Assembly (NCBI RefSeq): GCF_004770045.1
Contig: NZ_RQFO01000016.1
Location: forward strand, 521,501-585,500
Origin: Leptospira montravelensis
GTDB taxonomy: Bacteria; Spirochaetota; Leptospiria; Leptospirales; Leptospiraceae
Direction: 5' to 3'
DNA length: 64,000 bases
The notes beneath the pieces were generated by a model, which made no database searches, was not told where the DNA came from, and worked only from the letters and a program-made list of their open reading frames with translations. This document shows positions 26,833 to 35,510 of this stretch, piece after piece (the stretch's first letter is position 1; every line of letters begins with the position of its first letter). Both the position numbers and the translations under genes were made by a program.

Positions 26833-27294
26833 TGGATTGGTCGGTGTAATTCCCATCCACCGACTATCTTTCCAATTTCCCTCTAACACCAAACTTCTTT
26901 TTGCATTCACAATCTTTGCATTTCCTTGGAGATGATTATTTTCCCAATGTCCCTCTAAAATCAATCCATCAGAAAACAGATACTTCCCAAAACCTTGGCG
27001 TTTTCCTTTGGAATAAGATCCAATGTATTTGTCTCCATTTGCATAACGATAGACACCAGCACCTTCTTTATATCCGAATTGATATTCTCCTTCAAAAACA
27101 TCACCATTAGAATAATAATAAACACCTTTGCCATGTTTGATATCTTCGAAAAATTCTCCTTCAAATCGATCGCCATTTTCATAGGAAACTAGGAATTTTC
27201 CATTCCTGCAATTTTCGCCTTCGCAAATTTTTTGATTCGACTTACAGAGACAAAAAAGGCAAAAAAATAATAATATATAGTATTTGGTTCGCAT
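26797..27294 (-). CDS. MORN-repeat lipoprotein
   Basis: 165 residues from the ATG at 27294 (MRTKYYILLFFCLFCLC), which gives a lipobox-like end before Cys; a start at 27327 would add 11 residues. The mature part consists of about five MORN units, each with a Y-x-G-x-x-Y/F-x-G pattern (NGDRFEGEF, NGDVFEGEY, NGDKYIGSY, DGLILEGHW, LVLEGNW). MORN proteins bind membranes or proteins; here it would be anchored in an envelope membrane. The 3' end overlaps metF on the other strand. Confidence 0.78.
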   Translation of the reverse strand: MRTKYYILLFFCLFCLCKSNQKICEGENCRNGKFLVSYENGDRFEGEFFEDIKHGKGVYYYSNGDVFEGEYQFGYKEGAGVYRYANGDKYIGSYSKGKRQGFGKYLFSDGLILEGHWENNHLQGNAKIVNAKRSLVLEGNWKDSRWMGITPTNPSMNAIEISNPE

Positions 27295-27378
27295 ATATGG
27301 CTGGGGAGATGTTTTTTTTTCCGTCAATTATTAGGTGCAATCTCATATATACACTAGTTCGGAATTAAGGCAATACAT

Positions 27379-27738
27379 ATGTCACAAAAAAAAGCACTAA
27401 TCGTAGACGATAGCACAGTAACTCGATTAATGATCAGGAAAATTATTTTGGATAAATATCCAGAATGGGATATTTTGGAAGCAAGTTCAGCCGATGATGC
27501 CAAAACACTTTTATCGGACCATCAAGACATCGATTTTTTCACATTGGATCAAAATATGCCTGGAAACTTATCTGGACTCGATTTGGCTGAAGACCTTAAA
27601 AAGAATTACAAAAATACAAAAGTGGTTTTGATTACTGCAAACATTCAAGATGCGATAAAAAATCGAGCCAAAACAATTGGCATTGATTTTGTTGAAAAAC
27701 CAGTTACCGCCGAGAAAATAATTCCCCACTTGGATTAA
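27379..27738 (+). CDS. CheY-like single-domain response regulator
   Basis: 119 residues, a bare receiver domain. The acidic pair is D10-D11 (LIVDDSTVTRLMIRKI), the phospho-acceptor is D57 (FTLDQNMPG), the switch threonine is T86 (VVLITANIQ) and the conserved lysine K107 (VEKPV). It has no output domain, so it must act by protein binding. It opens a three-gene run with a CheC-type phosphatase (3 bases on) and a hybrid kinase. The CheC protein is well placed to dephosphorylate it. Confidence 0.92.
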   Translation: MSQKKALIVDDSTVTRLMIRKIILDKYPEWDILEASSADDAKTLLSDHQDIDFFTLDQNMPGNLSGLDLAEDLKKNYKNTKVVLITANIQDAIKNRAKTIGIDFVEKPVTAEKIIPHLD

Positions 27739-27741
27739 AAT

Positions 27742-28344
27742 ATGAATTTTCTAACTGAAATAGAACGAGATTCGTTATGTGAGCTATTCAATATTAGTTT
27801 GGGTGGTGCAGCAAAATTAATGAGTGAAATGATCTCCGATGAAATCTTACTCACAGTACCCAGTTTAAATTTAATCACAACAGAAGAAGCAAAAAATATA
27901 GAATATCTAGCAAACCAAGATGTCTGTACCATTGAACAAAAGTTTGTTGGTGGAATAGGAGATGGTTCTGCTTTTCTTTTATTCCATAAAAGTGCAAGTT
28001 TAGAAATCGTCAAAATGATGATGAAGGATTATGTAGCTCTAAATGAAGTTTCACAATTTGAAAAAGATGCGTTAAGCGAAATCGGTAACATTATTTTAAA
28101 TGCAATTTTGTCAAATTTAGCAAAAATGTCTGATTACAAAATTGAAACCCATATTCCAGAATTCTTTGCAGGGAAATATGAAGAATTACTACTCAAACGT
28201 AAATCCAAAACAGACAATTCCATTTTGTTAGTTTTTATTGATTATAAATTGAGCGGTAAAGATATTAAAGGTTATATATTTTTCGTTCTTAATTTCGATA
28301 GTATTAAAAATCTTTCTAGAGTACTGATTGAAAAGTTGAAGTAG
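27742..28344 (+). CDS. cheC: CheC-type CheY-phosphate phosphatase
   Basis: 200 residues with two D-x3-E-x2-N phosphatase sites: D10-SLC-E14-LF-N17 followed by P40, and D109-ALS-E113-IG-N116 followed by a Pro in ETHIP. Both halves of the pseudo-duplicated CheC fold are complete, unlike CheX-like relatives with one site. By family knowledge it hydrolyses the aspartyl phosphate on a CheY-type protein, most likely the product of the gene just upstream. It overlaps the kinase start by one base. Confidence 0.85.
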   Translation: MNFLTEIERDSLCELFNISLGGAAKLMSEMISDEILLTVPSLNLITTEEAKNIEYLANQDVCTIEQKFVGGIGDGSAFLLFHKSASLEIVKMMMKDYVALNEVSQFEKDALSEIGNIILNAILSNLAKMSDYKIETHIPEFFAGKYEELLLKRKSKTDNSILLVFIDYKLSGKDIKGYIFFVLNFDSIKNLSRVLIEKLK

Positions 28345-29954
28345 TGAATTCCCTTAGTGAAAAGCACTTACTAACGATTATAAAGAAATCTGGAATAGGA
28401 ATTTTAATTCTAGATAAAAATCTTAATATCGTTTTAACAAATAGTTGGTTTATTAAAAGTTCAGGATTCAAAGAAAAAGACTTAGTAAATTCCTCATTCT
28501 TAGATATTTTCCCTGAATTAATAAACACACGAACTTTCAAATCTATCAAACTTTGTTTAGAGTTTTCACAATATTCCATTTTAACTCATACATTAAATCC
28601 ATTTCCGTTTCCCCTCTATGATAATGAAAAGAATCGAGAAATAGGAAATCGCATTTACCAATATTTACATATCATTCCGATTTCCATCGAAGAAGAAACC
28701 GATTCATTTTGTATGATTCAAATCTCTGATGTTTCGCAACAAGTGGTTCGCGAAAAACTTTTGCGAGAAAAAATTAATTTGGCCAACCAAAGGGAAATCG
28801 AAGCGCAGAAGGCATCGCAAGCTAAAACCGATTTTTTAGCATCTATGAGTCATGAAATTCGTACTCCATTAAACGCAATTCTCGGAATGACAGACACCTT
28901 AAATGAAACAGAGTTAACAGAAGAACAAAAAGAGTATTTAACGGTTCTCCGAAATTCAGGTAAGGCATTATTTAATATAATTAATGATATTCTCGATTTA
29001 TCTCGAATTGAATCAGGAAAATTGGAAATGGAACATATCCATTTTTCTATTCGGGACTTGATGAAAGACACTGTTTCCATGTTTTATATGAAAGCTCAGA
29101 CAAAAGGCATTGATATAAAATTCAACGTAGATGAAGAAATATCCGAAAGTATAGCAGGTGATTCAACCAGAGTACAACAAGTTCTTATCAATTTACTAAG
29201 TAATGCGATGAAATTTACGGAAAGAGGAAGTATATTCGTTACCACATCGTTAGCTGAAAACAAAAAGAATTTAATCATCGCAGTTGAGGACACAGGAATA
29301 GGTATTCCACCTGAAAAATTAAATTCTATATTTGAAAGTTTTACCCAGGTTGATAGTTCCACTACTAGGAAATACGGTGGGACTGGTCTTGGATTAACGA
29401 TTACAAAAAAGTTAATCCAGTTAATGGGAGGCGAAATTTCAGTGATTAGCCATGTAGGAATTGGATCTAAATTTTATTTTGAAATTCCTTACGAAGGTTT
29501 TATCAAACGAAACTCAGATATACACAAACATTGGCTTAATTTAGAACTTCCAGAACCTGAAAATTTCCCTAATTGTAATATCTTACTCGCAGAAGACTCC
29601 GAAGAAAATATATTTATTATCAAAACATTTTTTCGCAAATATCCAATCAATATCAGCATTGCGTATAATGGAAAGGATGCCGTAACTAAATATAAATCAC
29701 AAAAATTTGATATCATTTTGATGGATATGCAAATGCCAGAAATGGATGGATTAGAAGCGACAAGGGAAATAAGAAAGATCGAAGTAGCTAATCAAATCAG
29801 GGCAAGTGACTCAATTCCCATCATAGCGATTTCTGCCAACGTACAGAAAGAGGATATTAGCAAAAGTTTTTTGGCAGGAATTACATCTTATCTTCCTAAA
29901 CCAGTGAGAAAACATGAGATTCTGAAACTAATGTATTTTTATTTGGCGATGTAG
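28344..29954 (+). CDS. Hybrid sensor histidine kinase with PAS and receiver domains
   Basis: 536 residues from a GTG that overlaps the previous stop by one base. Order: PAS-like sensor (about 8-130), linker coiled coil, HisKA with H170 in SMSHEIRTPLNAIL, HATPase with NLLSNAMKFTERG, VEDTGIGIPPEKL and GGTGLGLTITKKLIQ, then a receiver with D461 in LMDMQMPEMDG and K in LPKPV. No membrane helix, so it senses a cytosolic signal. The phosphate may pass from the receiver or the His to the CheY-like protein encoded two genes upstream; this is inference from the operon. Confidence 0.92.
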   Translation: MNSLSEKHLLTIIKKSGIGILILDKNLNIVLTNSWFIKSSGFKEKDLVNSSFLDIFPELINTRTFKSIKLCLEFSQYSILTHTLNPFPFPLYDNEKNREIGNRIYQYLHIIPISIEEETDSFCMIQISDVSQQVVREKLLREKINLANQREIEAQKASQAKTDFLASMSHEIRTPLNAILGMTDTLNETELTEEQKEYLTVLRNSGKALFNIINDILDLSRIESGKLEMEHIHFSIRDLMKDTVSMFYMKAQTKGIDIKFNVDEEISESIAGDSTRVQQVLINLLSNAMKFTERGSIFVTTSLAENKKNLIIAVEDTGIGIPPEKLNSIFESFTQVDSSTTRKYGGTGLGLTITKKLIQLMGGEISVISHVGIGSKFYFEIPYEGFIKRNSDIHKHWLNLELPEPENFPNCNILLAEDSEENIFIIKTFFRKYPINISIAYNGKDAVTKYKSQKFDIILMDMQMPEMDGLEATREIRKIEVANQIRASDSIPIIAISANVQKEDISKSFLAGITSYLPKPVRKHEILKLMYFYLAM

Positions 29955-29978
29955 GTATCTTTTTTAGTTATGCGAAAA

Positions 29979-30563
29979 TCATTTTAAACTTTTTTCCAAA
30001 GCAATATCTGGATAAGCTTCCAATACATTCGGTTCGGCAAGTATATCATTCGCCTTTTGAATAGACAAATAACCTGGTTCTGTTTGAAAACTTACTAAAC
30101 GAGGAGACAACTGATGAAGAATTTGGATTTCATATTTGTTTGCGATTTTATCCAAAGAAGTTTGCGATTGGTCAGTCGAAAAAGAAATAATAATAATGCC
30201 TGGCAAAACTATATTCGGACCCATTCCGACACCTGTTGAATAAACTTCCGTTACTTTCAAGGGAATGGCTGATTTACCAGATTTCGGAATTAATACTTTT
30301 CCAGGTGGGCGTATGTTCCATCCAGATTTAAACCCTTGTTTACCTTGATTCTTCTGCTGATTGTTTGAAATATCTTTTATATCAACATATTCAGCGACAA
30401 CGTTCGGGTTTAAATAAAAAGTTTTGGTAACACCACCTTCTTTAAAGGTGATGGAACTAGGTGGTTCCTTTGGATCTGCGCTTAAGGAAGTAAAACAAAC
30501 TATTGTGACAAAAGTCAATAATGTGAAACGAAATGATAAATCCAATCGTAAACTAGGAATCAT
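29979..30563 (-). CDS. Separate exported pro-domain-like protein, partner of the upstream subtilisin
   Basis: 194 residues from the ATG at 30563, preceded by GGAAGG at the right distance and followed by a signal peptide (LLTFVTIVCFTSLSA). The frame is open further upstream, but that part overlaps the protease gene. The start of the mature part (FKEGGVTKTFYLNPNVVAEY) resembles the N-terminus of S8 protease precursors. The last 80 residues look like a subtilisin pro-domain: GIIIISFSTDQSQTSLDKIA, LSPRLVSFQTEPGY and an end of EPNVLEAYPDIALEK. It lies 4 bases after the subtilisin gene, whose product has no such region. It may fold or inhibit that protease in trans. Confidence 0.7.
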   Translation of the reverse strand: MIPSLRLDLSFRFTLLTFVTIVCFTSLSADPKEPPSSITFKEGGVTKTFYLNPNVVAEYVDIKDISNNQQKNQGKQGFKSGWNIRPPGKVLIPKSGKSAIPLKVTEVYSTGVGMGPNIVLPGIIIISFSTDQSQTSLDKIANKYEIQILHQLSPRLVSFQTEPGYLSIQKANDILAEPNVLEAYPDIALEKSLK

Positions 30564-30567
30564 AAAA

Positions 30568-32259
30568 TTACCTTCCATAAATTCGTAATTGAACTGTATT
30601 AACTTGTCCAGTGTCAGTAGCGCTAGCATCATATACCTTGAGTACCCAAGTTCCATTCGGATTTTCTCCCAAATGTCTAGCAACACCAAATCGATAGGTC
30701 GAAGAACCTGTCATGGAAGCAATTGATGTGTTACCAGATGAACAAGTAGAATTGTTATACGGATTGACACAGTAATGTGGTTCGGAAAGGACACTTTTCG
30801 TTCCACCAGGAGAGGTAATTTCAACTTGAAGTTCTGGGAAATAAGTATGATTTGATGTAAATTCTACATCAACATATTCAATATAACTAATGGAACTACT
30901 GACGTTATAATTGACAGTGACACCTGTCACAAGATCGTTATCAGGTATAGAGGAGTTTGGCGATAAAGCTGGGGCATTATAAATTGTAAGTCCTGCGGAA
31001 ATGGGTGTCCATGTATTTGCTTTTGTTAACAAATTTACTGCATCGATGGCACCGAATCCATACTTATGATTGATATTTAATCCGGCAGAATTAAGAGTCC
31101 AGTCAGTATCACTCGCATCATTTTTCCTTGCGCTATAGGCAACTAACTCGCGTACATCGCGCCAAGTCAATTCGGGAAACTTTCCTATCAATAATGCAAT
31201 TACACCAGCAGCTAACGGTGTTGCAGATGATGTTCCATTGAATTTTTTAGTATAATTACCGAAGGAATAATCTCCTGAACTACCGCCGACATTTAATCCG
31301 TTGGCACCTGTCGCATCTGTTGTAGAAATAGCAGTCGTATATGTAGTGACATTATTCCCTTGTGTATGGGCAACCACCCATAAATTTGCACCTGACTCTG
31401 AATAGGCTGCCTTTTTTCCATTTTGACCGATACCACCAATGGCCATCACTCCGTAATAATTGGCCTGACCATCATAATTTGCATTATCGAAAAGCAGCGG
31501 AGAAGCAATTGTATTTCTAAAAGCACCATTTCCTGCTGCCCATACATAAACAGTTCCCTTTCCTGATTTACCTTTGCCGATTCCTTCGTTTACACCTTGT
31601 TGCCAAAGTGAACTTGAAGGCCAAAGCCATCCATAGTTATCGGGAGAACCCCAACTATTATTAGATATAGAAACTCTAGCAGATTCATTGACCATTGCTC
31701 GATATTCATCGGAAGTATAGATAGTTGATTTTTCAAGAATGTTGACACCAACTAACTTGGAACAAGGAGCCGCCCCACGAACACCTAAACTATTTCCACC
31801 TCTCGCTGCAATCACACCTCCGACTGCAGTACCATGAAAACTATTGGAATAGGAATGAGTTGGATATATAGTTCCGTTCAAAAGATTCAATCCGCGAGCC
31901 GTCACCGAAATATTCTGAACTAAGTCTTCATGTTTAATATCCAAACCATCATCTACCACACTGACAATTACTCTGTTCCCAGCAATGTCTTGGTTCCAAG
32001 CAGGACTCACATTTGCATCTTCTCCAACAGTACCACCAAATTGACCGGTATTATTTAGATGCCATTCGTCATTATAAAGCGGATCTGTGGAGTTAGGAGA
32101 AAACGAACAATTCTCTTCAGAACCATTGGCTAATGCTAAAAATAGAAGATAATATAAAACGAGGTCACTGATTTTTTCATCCTTATTGACGGGTTTACAA
32201 TTGCCAAAGGTGAGACTTGTAAAAGCAATCAGAGAAATTAAAGTTTTCAGTCGATTCAT
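30568..32259 (-). CDS. Subtilisin/kexin-like S8 lipoprotein protease with P-domain
   Basis: 563 residues. A lipobox-like LTFGNC puts the lipid on Cys21. A short linker leads straight into the catalytic domain at TDPLYNDEWHLNNTG (58-72). The triad is Asp104 (SVVDDGLDIKHEDL), His142 (SFHGTAVGGVIAARG) and Ser344 (FNGTSSATPLAAG); the oxyanion Asn is in ISNNSWGS. Residues from about 420 form a P/Homo-B domain with FPELQVEITSPGGTKSVL and NPNGTWVLKVYD. The usual pro-domain is missing and seems to be encoded by the next gene. It is probably anchored at a membrane and acts outside the cytosol. Confidence 0.92.
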   Translation of the reverse strand: MNRLKTLISLIAFTSLTFGNCKPVNKDEKISDLVLYYLLFLALANGSEENCSFSPNSTDPLYNDEWHLNNTGQFGGTVGEDANVSPAWNQDIAGNRVIVSVVDDGLDIKHEDLVQNISVTARGLNLLNGTIYPTHSYSNSFHGTAVGGVIAARGGNSLGVRGAAPCSKLVGVNILEKSTIYTSDEYRAMVNESARVSISNNSWGSPDNYGWLWPSSSLWQQGVNEGIGKGKSGKGTVYVWAAGNGAFRNTIASPLLFDNANYDGQANYYGVMAIGGIGQNGKKAAYSESGANLWVVAHTQGNNVTTYTTAISTTDATGANGLNVGGSSGDYSFGNYTKKFNGTSSATPLAAGVIALLIGKFPELTWRDVRELVAYSARKNDASDTDWTLNSAGLNINHKYGFGAIDAVNLLTKANTWTPISAGLTIYNAPALSPNSSIPDNDLVTGVTVNYNVSSSISYIEYVDVEFTSNHTYFPELQVEITSPGGTKSVLSEPHYCVNPYNNSTCSSGNTSIASMTGSSTYRFGVARHLGENPNGTWVLKVYDASATDTGQVNTVQLRIYGR

Positions 32260-32340
32260 CTAATGAAAATTCCCGCCCTATTTCTTATAACATTCACACG
32301 GTTCGAATCAACCGAATTCCTTTCAAAAATAAATTCTTTT

Positions 32341-33402
32341 TTAGGCTTTTGCTTCCGCCAATCGTTTTGATCTATCTTCTTGAACCAATGCATCAATTAA
32401 TTCATCCAAATCACCTTCCATAATGGCAGGTAAATTATGACTCGTAAAACCGATTCTATGGTCTGTGCAGCGCCCTTGAGGAAAATTATAAGTGCGAATC
32501 CTCTCTGAACGATCTCCTGAACCAACCTGTGCTTTCTTTAAAGCATCGGCACTTTGTTTGGCAGCATCTGCCATTTGATCAACAATCCTTGCACGTAACA
32601 CGCGCATTGCTTTATCACGGTTTTTGATTTGAGACCGTTCTTCTTGGGAAGCTACAACAATACCGGTCGGAATATGTGTAATACGAACCGCTGAGTCAGT
32701 TGTGTTGACGTGCTGTCCACCGGCACCTGACGAGCGATAGACGTCAATTCGCAAATCACTTTCTCTGATTTCTATTTCTTTTTCTTCAGCTTCAGGAAGA
32801 ATTGCTACAGTGACTGCTGATGTATGAATACGTCCACCCGATTCAGTTTCAGGAATTCGCTGAACCCGATGTGTGCCCGATTCAAACTTAAATAAATCAT
32901 ATGCTCTTTCATCATCGAGTGAGAAAACGATTTCTTTGAATCCACCTATTCCTGTAGGACTTGCGTCAATGATCTCTGTTCGTATACCTTGTTTATCTGC
33001 ATATTTATTATACATGCGAAATAAATCGGCGCAAAACAGCCCCGACTCTTCCCCGCCAGTTCCAGCACGGATTTCGACAAGTATACTTTTTCCAGAATTT
33101 GGATCTGGAGGTAATAACATAATTTCGAGTTCTTTCGCTAACTCTTCTAACTTTTTTTCACCTTCTTCAATCTCTGATTTCAACATAAGATGCATGTCTG
33201 GATCATTTTCCGATTCTAGAAGTGTTTTTGCATCCTGGCAATCTTTAGTTATTTTTAAATATTCATCGGCTTTTGTATATACTGGCGTTAGGCGAGATCT
33301 TTCTTTCGATAGATTCTTCAAAGTATCGGATGCAGTGGCTTTAGCCAGCTCATCCTCGATACGCAGGTATTTTTCTTGAATTTTTTTCAATCTATCTATC
33401 AT
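32341..33402 (-). CDS. prfA: Peptide chain release factor 1
   Basis: 353 residues from the ATG at 33402 ([20 protein letters not shown]), the standard RF1 N-terminus. The codon-recognition loop is P-E-T in [18 protein letters not shown], and the peptidyl-tRNA hydrolysis motif is [16 protein letters not shown]. It ends translation at UAA and UAG codons. An upstream start at 33444 would add 14 residues not seen in the family. No prmC methylase gene is adjacent. The S8 protease gene lies 81 bases downstream on the same strand. Confidence 0.96.
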   Translation of the reverse strand: MIDRLKKIQEKYLRIEDELAKATASDTLKNLSKERSRLTPVYTKADEYLKITKDCQDAKTLLESENDPDMHLMLKSEIEEGEKKLEELAKELEIMLLPPDPNSGKSILVEIRAGTGGEESGLFCADLFRMYNKYADKQGIRTEIIDASPTGIGGFKEIVFSLDDERAYDLFKFESGTHRVQRIPETESGGRIHTSAVTVAILPEAEEKEIEIRESDLRIDVYRSSGAGGQHVNTTDSAVRITHIPTGIVVASQEERSQIKNRDKAMRVLRARIVDQMADAAKQSADALKKAQVGSGDRSERIRTYNFPQGRCTDHRIGFTSHNLPAIMEGDLDELIDALVQEDRSKRLAEAKA

Positions 33403-33469
33403 GTCTATGGAAAGGATATAGAATGCCTGTTTTTGATAAACCAAAATCTAACGAGGATTTAAGAAACAC

Positions 33470-34090
33470 GTGAGCGAAACGCCGTCCCAGGTCAAATCTG
33501 AAGGCTTTTTAGAAGGCCTGGTCGAACTATTTGCCGGATTAGAAGACTATCGAAGTCCTTATGCGCCCACAATCCAACCTCCCGACAATTTAATCCAGGA
33601 ATTGGTTCAGAATGCATCTTTCAAATCGGGACTGGTTAGCGCCACCTGTTCCCTACCACCTGGCCCACTAGGAATTCTAAGTATCCTTCCAGAATTACTT
33701 TTTATGTACCGCATTCAGGGGCATTTGATTTTGGACATAGCCGCACTCTACGGAAAAGAAGTTCAAGTCACCAAAGAATTATTACTCTATTGTCTTTTTA
33801 AACACGGCGGGGCACATGTTTTTCGAAAAATTATAGAAGAATCTTCGCTTAAAATTTTGATTCGCCCAACAACCGTTAAAGTGTTTCAAAACATGTTAGA
33901 AAGATTAGGATTAATGATTTCAAAATCCCTAATTCGAAAACAATTTGCTCGTTGGATACCAATTGGTGGTGCGGTAGTCACTGGAACATTTGCTTATTAT
34001 GATACAAAACGTGTTGGCAAAACAGCAATGGAACTTTTTTCTAAAGAAATCCACGCAGAAGAAATTCGAGAAATGTTGGAGTCTAAGTGA
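33470..34090 (+). CDS. EcsC-family-like protein
   Basis: 206 residues from a GTG start. The pattern of a hydrophobic loop (ATCSLPPGPLGILSILPELL), followed by HLILDIAALYGKEV and a C-terminal WIPIGGAVVTGTFAYYDTKRVGKTAM, matches EcsC-type proteins, which are membrane-associated and of unknown biochemical role. It is divergent from prfA. Its stop overlaps the GTG start of the next lipoprotein gene, so the two are translated together. Confidence 0.7.
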   Translation: MSETPSQVKSEGFLEGLVELFAGLEDYRSPYAPTIQPPDNLIQELVQNASFKSGLVSATCSLPPGPLGILSILPELLFMYRIQGHLILDIAALYGKEVQVTKELLLYCLFKHGGAHVFRKIIEESSLKILIRPTTVKVFQNMLERLGLMISKSLIRKQFARWIPIGGAVVTGTFAYYDTKRVGKTAMELFSKEIHAEEIREMLESK

Positions 34091-35217
34091 AATTATTTTC
34101 TATTTTATCCTCTGTTTGTATTTTATTTTTTTTATCCTGCCAATCGAAACATGAATCGTTAGTATCAGAAATTGAAGATTTAATCTCAAAAGAAAAATAT
34201 GAAAAGGCACTTGCCCTTTTACAGGATAGGCTTTCAGCCAATCGATCAACATCGGAAATACTCTCCAAAAACAAACCAAATCAACCTCGATTGTTCGCTC
34301 TATCCGAAGATAGAACGAAGATTGTTTGGACAGAAAATAAAACCCTTTATTTTAAGGATCTAGTCAATGACAGTCGAAATTCAATTGAACTAAAACTCCG
34401 TCCCGATTCAATACAAATCTCAGCTAACGGAAATTATGTGGCCGTACAATATCCATTAAAACAATATGGAGGTTGTGCTTTATTTGGATATTCGACTGCT
34501 GATTCCTCTTTGGAACATGAATCGATTGTACATATTCCTTGCAAAACAGGAATGGCGATCACTAATTCTGGGGATTTATTATTATATTTTTTTGAAAACC
34601 AACTCTTCGTTGAAAAAACAGGTACAAACTCCAAACCAGAAAAATTCATCGCAGGAGATCTCTTTCCCACGCCCTTCCCAAAATTAAAAACACACTACCA
34701 CATTACTTCCATAGGAAATGAATTTCTGGTTTGGTCAGGAATAGGCGGTGCTTACAATTTATTCTATTTACATTTGGAATCAAAACGAGTGACTCTACTT
34801 TCCAAGGATATTGTACTTCCACGATTTTATTATAATAATGGAATTTCTGGTTATATCGTAGGCGGAAAAATTGGAGACCTCTATTTAAAAGAAGTTGTTT
34901 ACCACCAAGGGAAAACTCCGTCAATCAATCGAGGTATTCCCATTGTCACTCGCGAAGCATTTTCATGGAGGTTGACAGGGAAAGACGAATTCATTGCAAC
35001 TAACCAAAACGATCCCAACCAACCGATGAAATGGAAGGTTTCTGGAAAGAAGGAACATTTTCCTTTTTTTATAGAAAGATTGTGGGGAGTCGCTGGTGAC
35101 AGAATTGTTTATGAAAGCAAAAGAGGAGAACTTGTTTTAGATGACCTAAATTTTTCTCCGGAAGATTGGATGATTTATGAGTATTTTAAAAAAGTAAGGA
35201 AGCTGAGTGACGGTTAG
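34087..35217 (+). CDS. Lipoprotein with propeller-like repeats
   Basis: 376 residues from a GTG overlapping the previous stop. The signal ends ILFFLSC, a spirochaete lipobox. After a helical segment (LISKEKYEKALALLQDRL, TPR-like) come about seven stretches of beta strands with recurrent short motifs (RLFALSEDRTKIVW, SIQISANGNYVAVQYP, GDLLLYFFENQLFV). This suggests a beta-propeller of the TolB/WD type, read from pattern only. It probably sits in the periplasm and binds a partner. The last four bases overlap the convergent small gene. Confidence 0.65.
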   Translation: MKLFSILSSVCILFFLSCQSKHESLVSEIEDLISKEKYEKALALLQDRLSANRSTSEILSKNKPNQPRLFALSEDRTKIVWTENKTLYFKDLVNDSRNSIELKLRPDSIQISANGNYVAVQYPLKQYGGCALFGYSTADSSLEHESIVHIPCKTGMAITNSGDLLLYFFENQLFVEKTGTNSKPEKFIAGDLFPTPFPKLKTHYHITSIGNEFLVWSGIGGAYNLFYLHLESKRVTLLSKDIVLPRFYYNNGISGYIVGGKIGDLYLKEVVYHQGKTPSINRGIPIVTREAFSWRLTGKDEFIATNQNDPNQPMKWKVSGKKEHFPFFIERLWGVAGDRIVYESKRGELVLDDLNFSPEDWMIYEYFKKVRKLSDG

Positions 35218-35411
35218 GCTGCTTGTTCTTTTTCTTTTTTAGCAGAAAAAATATCGCAAGCTTTATAAGAGTCAGTAATACAATGAGAAGTAAGCCTTTC
35301 CAAATCCTCAGTTTGTAAACGATCCTTGGCACTAGGACAAATAGAGAGTCCTTTAGAATACAAAGGGCATTTTACATAAAACTCATTTTTAGGAAGGGAC
35401 TTCTGTGCCAT
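35214..35411 (-). CDS. Small four-cysteine protein, possibly metal binding
   Basis: 65 residues from the ATG at 35411 (MAQKSLPKNEFYVKC). The cysteines are arranged C-x8-C (KCPLYSKGLSIC), then C-x6-C in HCITDSYKACDIF. This HC-x4-Y-x2-C-x2-F arrangement is often seen in small bacterial zinc or iron-sulfur modules and as appended segments in other proteins. There is no signal peptide. It is convergent with the propeller lipoprotein and precedes no clear partner on its own strand. Confidence 0.55.
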   Translation of the reverse strand: MAQKSLPKNEFYVKCPLYSKGLSICPSAKDRLQTEDLERLTSHCITDSYKACDIFSAKKEKEQAA

Positions 35412-35510
35412 GACTCTGAAAATTTTTTGTGGAAAGGTATGCCTTGTCAAATCGATTTTATTTCTAAACTTAAAATTAACGATTCAAAAAACCACAGTTT
35501 CTCCAGAAAA

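Noticed and set aside
30564..30689. Longer start of the pro-domain-like gene (30689)
   Set aside because: The upstream residues overlap the P-domain of the protease and precede the clear signal peptide; the ATG at 30563 has a good GGAAGG site.
32873..33379. 168-codon frame antisense to prfA
   Set aside because: Antisense to a highly conserved gene, Ser-rich as expected of a shadow frame, and no ribosome site.
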